From NCBI GenBank assembly GCA_905235855.1, contig CAJONE010000004.1, positions 48,700-112,699 on the forward strand: DNA of 64,000 nt. The letters run 5' to 3'. Each line of letters starts with the position of its first letter. Positions within the stretch are counted from its first letter, which is position 1. The stretch is from an uncultured Bacteroidales bacterium. GTDB taxonomy: Bacteria > Bacteroidota > Bacteroidia > Bacteroidales > P3. Positions 31,401 through 41,600 of the stretch are shown piece after piece. The notes under the pieces were generated by a model. The model ran no database searches. It was not told the origin of the DNA and was given only the letters and a program-made list of their open reading frames with translations. The translations under genes were made by a program, and so were the position numbers.

Positions 31401-31647
31401 GCATGTCTTCAACACCGTTTACCTGTTCTTCGATGGGCATGATGACCGACTTCATCACCGCGTTGGCATCGGCTCCGCCGTAGTATGCCGAGATGGTGAC
31501 CATGGGTGGAGCTATGTTGGGATACTGTTCTATTGGAAGGGTGAAAATGCTCAGCAGTCCTACCACAAGAAGAATCACACCGAGAGCGAATGCCGCCACC
31601 CAGTGTTTCACGAAAAACTTGGTTTTCTTCACTTTCTCTTCCATCAT
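28492..31647 (-). CDS. multidrug efflux RND permease (AcrB/MexB, HAE1 type)
   Basis: 1051 residues, the normal length. The N-terminus (KTKFFVKHWVAAFALGVILLVVGLLSI) is followed by FTLPIEQYPNIAPPMVTISAYYGGADA, typical of hydrophobe/amphiphile exporters. The proton relay in helix 4 is ALVLAIGTVVDDAIVVVEAV (two aspartates). The C-terminal half has GLVAKTAILITEFA and DAAVGACKDRLRPILMTV. It pumps drugs, bile salts or similar compounds from periplasm or membrane. Its ATG overlaps the adaptor stop codon by one base (TAATG), showing tight coupling. Confidence 0.95.
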   Translation of the reverse strand: MMEEKVKKTKFFVKHWVAAFALGVILLVVGLLSIFTLPIEQYPNIAPPMVTISAYYGGADANAVMKSVIMPIEEQVNGVEDMLYMSSTANANGSAEISVYFKQGTDADQATTNVQNRVNSALGLLPAEVTTQGVTVAKSVNSILQILSLESTDDRFDQKFISNYLDINVLPAISRVTGVGRTTLLGDKYGVRIWLKPDVMGMYGVTPEEIAASLSEQNLVSPVGSFESSINKIDIEYNGLLDDMNEFENIVVRATPDGNVLRLCDVAKVELGTKSYDFRTDVDGHPGVLFIINQAPGANATKVNAEINKTIENLSKSLPAGLEFKQLETSDDFLNASMHNVVETLIIAIILVILIVYLFLQDFKATIVPSVSIIVSLVGTFAIAKAVGFSLNLLTLFALVLAIGTVVDDAIVVVEAVMAKLEAGYKNTKRAVNDALGEVTAACISTALVFMAVFIPVTFMSGTSGTFFKQFGVIMAASVALSAICALTICPALCALLFKPKKDGEAERKSLSHYVRLGYNAAYSAVEKKYMGDVTKFMKKPAFAWILLVIFTGGMAWLMTSAQKDLVPQEDQGFLIVDVTMASGTYLNETEAAVKKLEDYVRTIDEAELVGGITGYSMMNGGAGTNYGTLMVRLNNWKERSFYSIAGLQGDIYMWAMQNMPEASVTPFQMPQIPGYGTGSMMELNLQDRSGTGDHQIFVDMCTEFTDKMQARPEIAAAVPSYSQDYPKFRLEIDAAACKRKGVSPKAVLATIGTNIAGSYIGNYIQYGKVYQVLMQADKEYRMDESALNQIFVPTAGGMAPVSEFVSLKEGLGSSQERRFNLFPCYNMVLMPAPGYTSAHVRTVVDEVMGEVFPSDYGYEYGGMAREEAASAGSNETILIYGIAILIIYLILACLYNSLFIPFAVLFSIPFGLFGAYLTIRPLQTLMGVGANIYVQTGVIMLMGLVAKTAILITEFAIQKRKEGMPIFDAAVGACKDRLRPILMTVATMVIGMIPLIVAGGAGAVGNKSLALTVVGGMIVGIIAILFVTPAFYIFFQKLHEKLTPGEVGEE

Positions 31648-32777
31648 TACCTTATTTTCATGCCGTTAGAAAGTTTTCGCACTCCGTTAGTCACTATTTC
31701 GTCGCCAGGTTGAAGACCATCTATGATATAGTATTCCCTGCCGTCATTGGATGGGAATACATTACAGAGAACACCCTCGACGGTGCCGTCGGATTTGACA
31801 CGATAGAACATCATTTGGTCCTGAAGACGGACGGCGGCAGTCTGCGGCACGCAAAGCACACTGTCGGACGAGAGCGGAATAACCACACTGGCAGTCAATC
31901 CCGAACGCAGAATACCGTCAGGATTGGGGAACGAGCCGGTGCAGGTAACGGTACCGGTGCTTTGCTGCACGATAGCGTCCATCTTTGAGACCTTGCCTTC
32001 GTGCTCAAATACAGATCCGTCCTTGAGTTGAAGTTTCAATGTGGGTAAGGCATCGCCGACCAGTTTTCCGTCACTGCCCTGCATTCCCTTGTCCGTAACC
32101 TTGAGACTGTACTCTTTGGTGATTTCCAAAAGCTGGCTCTCGGAGATGGAAAACCTTGCGTCAACCACGTCGTTGTCGCTCACTTGGCAGAGCCAGTTGC
32201 CCGGGGTGGCGAGGTCGCCCACGTCGAAACCATTGTCGGCAATATATCCGTCAATGGGCGATGTGACCGTGCAATAGGCGAGGTTGGTTCTGGCTATGTT
32301 AAGCTGCGCTTCGGCCTGCAAGACGGCGGCTTTGGCTGCATTGTAGGCGTTGAGGCTGGTCTTGAGCACATAATCGCTGATTACCTTCTTGGAGTGTAGC
32401 CCCTGGTTTGACTCGTACTGCAGTTTTGTGGTCTCCATATGCGCTTTAGCGGCACTGAGGTTGGCCTCAGCCGACTGTACGCCGAGGCGGTATTCGGTAG
32501 GGTCGATGACAAAAAGGGTCTGCCCCTTGCGCACGCGCACGCCATTGGTGTAATTCTTGGCTCTGACGATGCCTTGCACTTGTGGATAAATTTTCACTTC
32601 GGAGGTGCCCTCGAGTGTCGCAGGGAACGTCATATTATAGACACGGGACTCGTGTTGCAGCATTTTTGTTTCAAATTTGGTTTGCGGCATTTCATCGCCA
32701 CCTCCCATATTTCCGCATGACTGGAGCAGTAAGATGGCAAGGGCGGCCAATGACAGAATTAGATTTTTTTTACTCAT
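31647..32777 (-). CDS. RND periplasmic adaptor (AcrA/MexA type)
   Basis: 376 residues. It is a lipoprotein (signal peptide MSKKNLILSLAALAILLLQSC). Lipoyl halves (YPQVQGIVRAKNYTNGVRVRKG and VTSPIDGYIADNGFDVGDLA) surround an alpha-helical hairpin (SAEANLSAAKAHMETTKLQYES), followed by the barrel and membrane-proximal domains. It joins the AcrB-like permease to the TolC-like duct. It is the first gene of the operon 32777 to 22207. Confidence 0.93.
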   Translation of the reverse strand: MSKKNLILSLAALAILLLQSCGNMGGGDEMPQTKFETKMLQHESRVYNMTFPATLEGTSEVKIYPQVQGIVRAKNYTNGVRVRKGQTLFVIDPTEYRLGVQSAEANLSAAKAHMETTKLQYESNQGLHSKKVISDYVLKTSLNAYNAAKAAVLQAEAQLNIARTNLAYCTVTSPIDGYIADNGFDVGDLATPGNWLCQVSDNDVVDARFSISESQLLEITKEYSLKVTDKGMQGSDGKLVGDALPTLKLQLKDGSVFEHEGKVSKMDAIVQQSTGTVTCTGSFPNPDGILRSGLTASVVIPLSSDSVLCVPQTAAVRLQDQMMFYRVKSDGTVEGVLCNVFPSNDGREYYIIDGLQPGDEIVTNGVRKLSNGMKIR

Positions 32778-33285
32778 ATTTTTATGTTTTTTACTCTACG
32801 TCTGTTTACAAGAAAATGACAACTTGACCGATTTGACATGCATCATCATAGGACAACTCTCATCATTTTTTCTTAATATATTGCCAAACAACGGTTTGCA
32901 AAGATAGAAAAAATTTATTTGTTTCTGTCTACATTTATTGTGTTCTTTTTTTTGCGTCTATATTCATTTGATTATCAGGTTAATAAGAATAGTATTGTAT
33001 TCAACCTGACTGTCAACTCATACGGTTATTGCAGCTTTTTGTGTCTTTTATGCCCAACTTTGGATTGTATGGCAGAGCAAAAAATCTTCGTTGCCGCGAG
33101 TTTGATGCAGCTATGGGGGTGCATAATGCAGCAAGGGTGCAGCGGTGCGCGCTGCCACATACTACGAATACAGGCAGCAGATATGCATAACGGCCAACAA
33201 ACGGCTGAAAGACAATCGTTTTTTTTTGCAGTGGTTTGAACGGTATGAAATAGCCGAAGGCGTAGACAGACCGGAAAAGAGAGGA
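32778..33285. other. intergenic region upstream of the efflux operon
   Basis: About 500 bases, AT-rich near the operon. Besides the -7 box there is a short hairpin, GCAGCG-5-CGCTGC at 33139-33155. ORF-track entries here (32919-33239, 33145-33516) lack codon character or homology I can recognise, so I see no supported gene. Confidence 0.55.
32898..32906 (-). promoter_or_regulatory. promoter -7 box of the tripartite efflux operon
   Basis: On the minus strand this reads TATCTTTGC, matching TAnnTTTG, about 120 bases upstream of the adaptor start. Confidence 0.5.
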
Positions 33286-33444
33286 CTACGAATGGTTGGC
33301 GTACAACACTGCCAAAAGCACGAAGAGCAAGGCAAGAAAGATGTAAAACGCGATGCTGCAGCCCTTTGGGGGCAGGGGGCGGTCTTTGCGACGGAAAAGA
33401 TGTCCCCAGTCGATAGGGGTGGGTTGTTGGTCGTGGTCACTCAT
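33286..33444 (-). CDS. 52-residue single-pass membrane protein overlapping DedA gene
   Basis: This frame is missing from the ORF track because it is short. ATG at 33442-33444 gives a hydrophilic start (MSDHDQQPTPIDWGHLFRRK), then DRPLPPKGCS, one membrane helix (IAFYIFLALLFVLLAVLY) and ANHS, stop. The start overlaps the last codons of the DedA gene by 8 bases (ATGAGTGA), the usual sign of translational coupling. The positively charged RRKDRP before the helix predicts N-terminus in the cytoplasm. I do not recognise the family. A role as a small partner of DedA is suggested only by position. Confidence 0.65.
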   Translation of the reverse strand: MSDHDQQPTPIDWGHLFRRKDRPLPPKGCSIAFYIFLALLFVLLAVLYANHS

Positions 33445-34222
33445 GGTGTTTGTTTTTCTGAATTAAGATTCTTGCAACAAACCAAATTAGGGCGACGGCA
33501 AGGAGCAACAATATGACGATAGAGAGCTGGTGGCTGTAGCGTTCGATAACCGACGGGTCGGCAGCCTTGAAAGCAAGATAACCGATGAGCGCAAGAACGC
33601 TGTTCCAAAGTCCAGCGCCAATAAAGGTGAAAAGCGAGAAATAGAACAAGTTCATCTTGGCCAGTCCGGCAGGGATGGATATAAGCTGCCGCACAACTGG
33701 TATAAGCCTGCCTATAAGGGTGGAGAGACTGCCGTGTCGATTAAAATATTGCTCGGCACGGTCGAGTTTTTCGCGGTTGAGGAGCAAGAGGTGTCCGAAA
33801 CGGCTGTCGACTATCTTGTAGACAATGGGGCGTCCGAGCCATCGCGACAGAAAATAGTTGATATAGGCACCAAAAAGTGCGCCCAATGTGCCTATGAGAA
33901 CAATAAGCCAAACCTTCATACCACTGCGGCTTTGGGGGTTGCAGGCCACATATACGGCGGGCGGTATGACCACTTCTGACGGAAAGGGGATGAAAGAGCT
34001 TTCGACTGTCATAAGCGTGGCGACCGCGACATAGTTCATATTAGTGTCGTACCAGCGCAAAGCATCGGCCACAAACCCCCGCGAGGAACTGTCGACAGAG
34101 TGGACGCTCTCGGCAATGCCATGTTCAACTGTCCAGGAGGATGTGTCGACATAATCAGACTGGCACACAGTTACATTTGCGATTACTGTTATACTGACGA
34201 GCAATATGGCAAACGACTTCAT
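33437..34222 (-). CDS. DedA family membrane protein
   Basis: 261 residues. After an N-terminal hydrophobic segment, the DedA core is visible: VATLMTVESSFIPFPSEVVIPPA, GTLGALFGAYINYFLSRWLGRP, and LIGRLIPVVRQLISIPAGLAKM, the conserved GRxxPxxR motif with following AG. DedA proteins are inner-membrane proteins of the polyprenyl-phosphate/lipid flippase group (UptA and relatives) that recycle lipid carriers or move phospholipids. The gene is followed by the overlapping 52-residue membrane protein and preceded by the TPR gene with only a repeat-filled gap between them. Confidence 0.9.
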   Translation of the reverse strand: MKSFAILLVSITVIANVTVCQSDYVDTSSWTVEHGIAESVHSVDSSSRGFVADALRWYDTNMNYVAVATLMTVESSFIPFPSEVVIPPAVYVACNPQSRSGMKVWLIVLIGTLGALFGAYINYFLSRWLGRPIVYKIVDSRFGHLLLLNREKLDRAEQYFNRHGSLSTLIGRLIPVVRQLISIPAGLAKMNLFYFSLFTFIGAGLWNSVLALIGYLAFKAADPSVIERYSHQLSIVILLLLAVALIWFVARILIQKNKHHE

Positions 34223-34259
34223 TGGTTATTAGTGATTGGTTATTAGTGATTAGTGACTG
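34221..34259. repeat. microsatellite-like 'attagtgattggt' DNA between TPR and DedA genes
   Basis: The words ATTGGTT, ATTAGTGATTGGTT and ATTAGTGATTAGTGA follow one another and fill the space between the TPR stop and the DedA start. Related sequence is seen at 15356-15373 and 43518-43565. Confidence 0.7.
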
Positions 34260-35647
34260 TCGAGCATGGAAACTATTTCGTGGTCGTCGGCAATTTCGGG
34301 ACAAAGCATAAGCAGGTCGTATGGGTGGAATTGGGGGTCGGAGGTGCAGGCTCGAATGGCGTTGAACAGAAAATTGCGGTTTCCGGTTTTGAAATAGCAG
34401 ACGGCAAGGCGGAGGTTGAAAGCTGTCAAAGCGGACGAGTCGATAGAGCCTTTGTCGAGTACGATTATCGCATCGGCATAGCGCGAGCATCGCATAAGGA
34501 AATCGGCATATGACAGGAAGCATCCGTCGTTGACCTCGTCGAGATGCAGGGCGCACTGGTAAAGACTGTCGGCCTTGTCGATATTGCCAGCTGTCTCGTG
34601 CATGGAGGCGAGCTGAAGCATGTATGAGGAGGAACGCGGATTGACGGAGAGGGCGCGCTCGGACATTTCTATGGCGGTGAATATGTCGCCTGCATCGGCG
34701 TAGCACTGCCCCAATATCTGCCAGGCATCACCAAAGTAGGGGTCTTCGTGAACGGTTTTGCGGAAATAGACGATGGCGGCAGAGCTGTTGCCACTCTCCA
34801 TGTATATCATTCCCATGGAATAGTATACCCACGATTTGTCGTCGACATATTCGAGAGCCTCGTGCAAAGCGGAGACGGCCTTGCCCGGATTGCCGGCCCG
34901 ACGGTAGGCATCGGCGAGACAGAAGTAGGCCTGCACATTGGTTTTGTCGATGACCACCGAATATTCGTAGGCATCAATAGCCTGCTGCCAATTTTCGAGT
35001 CCCATGTTGGCGCGTCCGTAGGCGATCCAAGCGGGAAAGGAGTATGGGTGACGCTGGGTCTGGATGCGGAAGAAAGACTCAGCCTCCTGGTTGCGCCCCT
35101 GGTCCTCGAATATGCATTGCAGGTTGAACATAGAGCGTTCCTCGTCGGGATTTTGTTCGATGGCCTTCTTGTAGTAGAGCATAGCTTTGTCGATGTGGTC
35201 CATCTTGTAGTACTCGTCGGCGATATTGCCATAGATGGTGCCGAGTTCCACCCCGTCGGCAGAGGCGAGCTGATAGTATTGTATTGCTTTTTGAGGCTGG
35301 TCGAGCAGGCCATAGACAATTCCCAACGCATATTGCGCATCGGTGTTGCCAGGTTCGGTGCGCAGGATTTCTTTCAACAGCGTCAGAGCACTGTTGGGTT
35401 TCCCCTGGTTGGTATACATGTGCGCACGGCGCAACTTGAATTCATTCGACTTGGGATATAGCCTGTCTGCATATCGCAGCGCATCCTGCACCGAATCGAT
35501 ATCGTTGGTTTCAAGATAGAAATCTATCACCGTTTCGAGGATGTCCATGTCGATATATTTCAGGGTTCCGTCCTTGCTGAGCTGCTCGTAGTTGAGGACG
35601 GCTTTGCGGGTTTCGCTGTCGAAATTCTTGAATCTGTCGAGTTCCAT
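34250..35647 (-). CDS. tetratricopeptide repeat protein
   Basis: About 465 residues from the ATG at 35647 (the track counts a TTG one codon earlier). No signal peptide. From about residue 40 to the end the protein is a string of some ten to eleven TPR units, with the usual pattern of W/Y-G-A-Y-P, for example AQYALGIVYGLLDQPQKAIQYYQ, GNIADEYYKMDHIDKAMLYYKKAIEQNPD and WQILGQCYADAGDIFTAIEMSERALSVNP. It is probably a cytoplasmic scaffold. It lies just downstream of sprA on the same strand (24-base gap) and may be transcribed with it. Its partner is unknown. Confidence 0.88.
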   Translation of the reverse strand: MELDRFKNFDSETRKAVLNYEQLSKDGTLKYIDMDILETVIDFYLETNDIDSVQDALRYADRLYPKSNEFKLRRAHMYTNQGKPNSALTLLKEILRTEPGNTDAQYALGIVYGLLDQPQKAIQYYQLASADGVELGTIYGNIADEYYKMDHIDKAMLYYKKAIEQNPDEERSMFNLQCIFEDQGRNQEAESFFRIQTQRHPYSFPAWIAYGRANMGLENWQQAIDAYEYSVVIDKTNVQAYFCLADAYRRAGNPGKAVSALHEALEYVDDKSWVYYSMGMIYMESGNSSAAIVYFRKTVHEDPYFGDAWQILGQCYADAGDIFTAIEMSERALSVNPRSSSYMLQLASMHETAGNIDKADSLYQCALHLDEVNDGCFLSYADFLMRCSRYADAIIVLDKGSIDSSALTAFNLRLAVCYFKTGNRNFLFNAIRACTSDPQFHPYDLLMLCPEIADDHEIVSMLDSH

Positions 35648-35671
35648 CAAGATTTAGTTTTTAATTGAAGG

Positions 35672-38600
35672 TCAGAATGAGAACCTTATGGTTAAGCCAC
35701 CCTTGGTGGTTGAGTTGGGGTAAGCGTTTGAGATAAAGGGGGTGTTGATGTTGGTCTGGAAGAAGAGGCGGAGGGTCAAGGTAGTAGAGAGGGCATACTC
35801 GGCCGAAAGCTCGGCCATCCAGACTTTACTGCCCGACGAAATCTGGCTTACGTTCTGGTTAATTTTTCGTATTTCGGTTTTGTTGCTATTGTATGTGAGG
35901 TTAAACTGAAGAACTATGTCGCTCTTGATGTCCTTGCGCAGACGCCCCATCTTAATGTGAAGCTCAACATCCTTAATACGGTAGCCGGCTCCGAGGGTGA
36001 TACCGTTGCGCGAGGTCTCGGTCAGCTGGTTGTTGGCAAAGCTGAGGGCGAGTGTGCGGTTGCGCTGCATTGAGAAATTAACCTGAAAACTGTTGACCAT
36101 ATTCAAGGCCACTTTGATGAGGGGGTTGAACTGCTCGGTAATCTGTATGCCTTCCATGCTTAGTGGTGAAACGTAGTCGCCGGTGGGGTTAAGCACCGTC
36201 TCGGAGCCATAGTCGTAGCCCGCAAGCCCTGAAATGGCAGCATCGGTATAGAAATTGCCAACGGTGTAGGTGGACATGTACTTGTGGGAGATGGTGATAT
36301 TCGAAAACCACTTCTTGAGGAACTCAATTTTTCCGAGACCAGAATAGGTGATGCTCCAGTTTGGGAGCGGCATTTTGAGGAAGGGTGAAAACCCGTGTTT
36401 CGAAACGTCTTTGCCCATATATGTGGCAAGGAAACTTGTGAGCAGCACGGTCTGCTGGTTCGGACTGTAGCCCGCTGGGAACCTCTCACCGGTAACTGAA
36501 TCAAGGACGTAGCCCGAGGCATACGGATCAGGGTTGGCGGCAGCAAGCCTTTCGGCAACAATACGCCGGTTCTGAAGGAACTCGTTATACAGCTGGTCGG
36601 GCTTGCGAAATGCTGTGGCAATGGCCCATGCGGTGGTGGTGTAGCTGCCGCTGAACATGGGAGAAAGCGGGCCTTTGACAACATCCTCGACTGTATTGTA
36701 TTTGTAGTAGTATTCCTCGCGGCGCGAATAGTTCTCGGTGGCGGTGATGTCGATTTTCATGTGTCGAATGGGTTCGAGCGACGCCTGAAGAGAGAATATG
36801 CGATTGCCCGTTATCCAATGCGGCTGGTTGAGAAGACTGTCGGAACTGAGGAGGTCGTTTTTCAGCAGTTCCTCGGCCACATTCTCGGTCTTTCCCAAAA
36901 CGAACAGACCCGGAGCGCCAAAATTGCGCGGGTCAACACCCACAATGGTGGCCGTGCCCATAAAGCCTGGGATATGTCCACCTCCCGATTGGCTGTACTG
37001 CACATTGAGCGAACGCAAACCGGTTACGAAACGAAGCCCGAAATAGCCCACCTGCCTCCACCGCTCGGCCACTTCGGCCTTGTGGAGAGAGTCGGCCAAC
37101 GCTTTCGACACAGAGTCGTTTTGATCCATTCCGCGCTTCTTGTCGAGCTTGTTTTTTTCAGCATCTTTGTCTTTGCCCTTCTTGTTGCCGTTTTTCTTTG
37201 GTTGGGGGGGAGCCTGAGCCTTCTTGATCAACTTGAACTTGTTGTAGAGAGTCTGCATATTGGCCGAGGCGGTGGCGGTAAAAGTGGAAGCGTTTTCGAT
37301 CACGCTGCCCATCGACTTGAGAGCCTCGGTGGTGCCCTGGTAGCTGTAGTTGGTCCGATAGGTCAACGGCAGGCGCAGAAAGTCGAGATAGGGCAGTTTG
37401 CCGATAGGGATATCATAGCTCACCTGAAGTGTGTGCTGGTAGTTCTGCATCGTTCCGCCATGCAGCATGGAACGCCATATTGAGTCGGATGCCGACCGAG
37501 TCTCGATACGGCCAATCGGCTCGTCGATACGGGCGTTGGCATTGGCGTCATACTGCAGTTTGAGGTTGGTGGATATATCGTACTGGAATCCATAGTCGCG
37601 CCGCCATGTGAACTGCTTGAAATAGGTGGGTTTCATGATAATCAGAGCCTCGCTCTTGTTACGCAGCACGGTTTCCTCGAAGTCGCGGTAGATTTCGGTC
37701 GAGAAGGAAAGGTTCTTGGGCTGGTAGATAAGGTTGAATTCCTTGAATATCTTGAAGTTCTTGTTGTTGAACGCCTTTACCTTGGCAAAGGGACGGAACT
37801 GCTTCGGCTGCTGGATGGAATAGTTGTAGCTGAAGCCGCCGCGATGCTGGTTTTTCTTGTAGTGTTCGATGTCGTCGTCCGAGCTGCGTTCTCCGCTGTA
37901 GGCATAGCTGAAACTGAAGTTCTCGAAATCATAGAAATGGGGTTTCAGTGCAGCTTTGCCCACACGCTCCTTGCGGATGTTGGTAAGTGTCAGATTAGTG
38001 GTCTGCTTGCGCTGCTGCGTAATCCGCCTTATAGAGTCGCGTTCGGCTTGAGACTGGTAGGTTTTTATGTCTTTTTTGAGGAGCACATCCTCGTCGAGCG
38101 GATTGTATTCAGGGCTTCCTATTTCCTTGGCCCAGTCAACGTAAAGCGGTATGTGCATACCCCATTTTTCGGGCAGCATGCGTCCGATCTCGAAATCGAA
38201 GGTAGCCTGAAAATTTAGCCGGTTGACGAGTTCGGGGTCGGTTAGTTTGTCCTCCAGATTGCCGAAGCCCGACGAGGTGTAGGCGCCATAAAGCGAAAGG
38301 TTGCCAACGTCGGCCAGATTTGTGCGAGCCAGTGCCATGGCCGACCAGCCTCCCTTGTTGTTGTAGTCGCTAAGTCTCAACTCGTTAATCCAGACTATAG
38401 CACTACGCGACACCATCTCGGCCTCGGTGCCCCCCTTGGGATTGCGAACACCAATCATAATAACCCTCACTTTGCCAAGATTTGGACGCCCCAAAACCGA
38501 ATATTTCTTTCCATCGATATATTCGCTGTAGAGCATAGTCGAACTGTAGAGATCCTCGCCACTGCGAATGCTGCGGTTACGGTTGGTCTTAATGTCGGTG

Positions 38601-41600
38601 AGAGCCTGCAGGTCAATCTCGATGTTGTTCTCGGTGGGCCATATCGCGTAAGGGTCGTCGGCAGAGGTGCCCCAATCGGTGAACTTGAGGGGCATCTCGT
38701 ATTCGTAGTAGTTCTTGGTATAGTCGCTCCCGAGTCTTACAAAGAGTACAAGGTCGCCGTCGTTCATCACATCGGCCGCAAACTTTTTTTCGGCATGGGC
38801 ATACATCTTCAGCTTGCCGTAGTAGCGCAGATCGTAGGAGGTGTTGCGGTAGATGGCGCGCGCGTCGCCCGAGGCGAGGTCGGTGATGTCAAGACTCACG
38901 GCCTGTTCGTTGAGTTGCGTGTATGAAGAGCTGGTACTGTACCATTCCTCGCGTTCAATTCCAGGGGGCAGCACATAGGGTACTGGCTCGCGGCTTCCGT
39001 TTTCCTCTATGTTTACCGTGCCGAGGTTGAGGCTTGTAGTCTCGCCGTAGCCAGTGGGGTAATCGCCTGGCTGGAGCAGATCTTCGGTATACTTGCGCCA
39101 GGTGCCGTAGACCAGTTCGAGAGTGGCGAACCTGAGTATTACAGGCTCCTCGAAGTCCTTCATAAACATACGCATAAAACGGATTGACTGATAGCCGTTA
39201 ATCTTGCCCACCTTGCGTTGCGGCTCGCGGATTGGAATACGAAACTGGTACCATTTGCAGCTTGTGGTGGTGCCATTGGGGAGTTCTATGTCGCGCGCTT
39301 CCTGAATGTCGACAATATAGTTTTCGCCAATGTTCATGTGGGCGGGATCGATTTCGACCACATACTCATAGTAGTTTTCGGCATCGCTCAAGGTGTTGTC
39401 GCGGTTTATATCCTCGACGTTAGGAAGACTTGTGGCTGCTGTTGAATAGCTTTCGGGGCTGTCCTGATCGACCGATGAGTTGCCCTCGGGATTATTGTAG
39501 AACTTATATCGGTCGTTGATTTTCACATCGTTGTCATCGTATTCAGAGGAACGATAGTAGCGGAAATCGTCGCCCGAAGGGTCGCTTGAGGCATTTGCGT
39601 AAGCCTGCGACGAAGTGCCAAACAGCTCTCCCACCCTACTCACATAGTCGGCAAAGAACGACTGCTCGTCATTGATGCCGTGAGTGCTTGAGAGACCGTC
39701 ATATCCAATATCCTGATACTTGCGCGAGGAACTTTCGTTGTCGAAGGCGTTGACTACAGGTTGAGCATTTGGCACTCGACCCCAGATAGTGGTATCGACC
39801 CCGACCACCTGGTCGCTGGTGGGCAAACCGTTCTCAAAAGACTTACGACCGTCGCGCAGAATGTCCTCACTTATGTCGCCGAGGTTGATATACAGTTTTC
39901 CGCCCGTATGGTCGGGTTTCTCGATAAAGGGATCCATCAGCCAAAATTCGATAGTCTGGATGTTTTGTGTTTCGAAATCGGTATAGTCGAGTTCACGCAT
40001 AATACCACCCCAACGCGATTTCGGATCCAAGAGTTTGCCCTCTGAGTTCATACCTGCACTGTATTGAGTGGCATCGGTCTCGTAGTTGTAGGGGCCCTTT
40101 TCCTCGGGATAGTAGGCCATATTGAGTTCATATACCGTTGTCACCTCTCCGGCGGCGAGCTCCTTGTTGGGAAACACCTCCTGCTCCGCAATGCGACGGG
40201 CGTAGGGCCGCGACCGGTCGTCGGGATCGATATTGCGGGGCGAGTTGCTGCTGTAAAAGATGTTGTCGATTCGGTACCACGCCAGACGGGCGCGGTTGAA
40301 GCCGTAGGCAAGGCCGCTGCCGAGTTCGGTTTCGCGAAACAGAGGGTTCTCCGAGCCTGCGTCCTGCGGCGTGCTGGCCAGATGCCAGTAGTTTATGCCT
40401 TTGAGGTCGATAGAGCTTTCGGCACCCTCGAAGTCGTCGACATACGACACCTTGCCGTCCTCACTGCCAGTATTGGTCATACCAGGTATGAAATGGGCAA
40501 ACTCGGCTGTAAGGGTGAGGTTCGACGGTGCCTTGGTGCTGATGCCGGGCAAAAAGTCAACGAGTTTTGTAATCCAGGGCATCTCGGTCTTCCAATTGAA
40601 ATCTATACCCCATATAGTGTTGCTCGTGGGTTCCTCGCCGAAGTTGTTCTTCTGTGTCAGCGGCTTCTCGTAAAGGTTCATAATGGTGGCACCGAGGTTC
40701 AGCTCGGGCTGGAACTCATAGTTGAGGTGGAGACCCAACATGCGCTTGGTCATCATCGAGAACGAGTTGTTCTCGCTCGACACACTTATGGGCGTGCCGC
40801 TGCTCAAGATACTCTCGTTCACAATGCGGACAGTACCCATGGTGTAGTCGACCGTATAGTCTACATTCTCAATAAGCGGCACTCCGCCGGCCGTCACGGT
40901 CACACTTCCCGGCGCAACACTGTAGCCCAACGATATTTCGCCGCTGACTTTCGAAGTGAAATAGCCCTCAATATAGAACTTGTTTTTGTCGGCATACTGC
41001 TGCGCAAGGGTGCGTGTCATGGTGTAGAGCGAGTCGTAGCAGTATCGGTCGGCATACTCGCCGTTGCCGAGCAACTCACGCATATCCTTGCCGAAAGGCT
41101 CTACCAGCGGGAAGAAAATGCGTCCAGTGGTTGATTGGATGATGCCGCCACGGAAAGCAGCCGAGTCAAACCAGTCCATCACTCCGTCGGCATAATAGTA
41201 TTGTTTTGACGCATCCATACGGTCGAGACCGAGAAGTTCAATGAGCGGCACGCCCTCCTTCGGACCATCGACAAAGAAGCCCGTGCCGACACCACCGTTG
41301 GTTCCTTCATAGATAACGTTGAGGCGGAAGTTATCACGGCTTATCTGCGTGCTTTTCAAGAAATAGACGTTTTTCATCATCAGCCGCCACTTAGGATCCT
41401 TGGTGTCAATAGCTGTTCCCTTAAGGAGTTTCACAACGAGCGTGTTCGGGTCGTTCACACCATCGGTGGTCATTTCGCCAACCTGATAGACTGTGGTGTC
41501 GCCGATAACCTGATACTGGAAAGCGACTGCCAAAATCTGATCGTTGCTGAGGGGCTGACTGAGCGATATGAAACCGAGATCCTCGTTGAGTGTGTACTCG

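Noticed and set aside
33145-33516. Possible transposase-like fragment (YYEYRQQICITANKRLK)
   Set aside because: It runs antisense through the 52-residue membrane gene and the DedA end, and I cannot match it to a family.
34221-34259. CRISPR-like repeat
   Set aside because: The words are short, adjacent and without unique spacers; this is microsatellite-type DNA.
40064-41134. 356-codon ORF on the plus strand inside sprA
   Set aside because: It is antisense to a clearly conserved part of SprA and its translation has no recognisable domain; a shadow frame.
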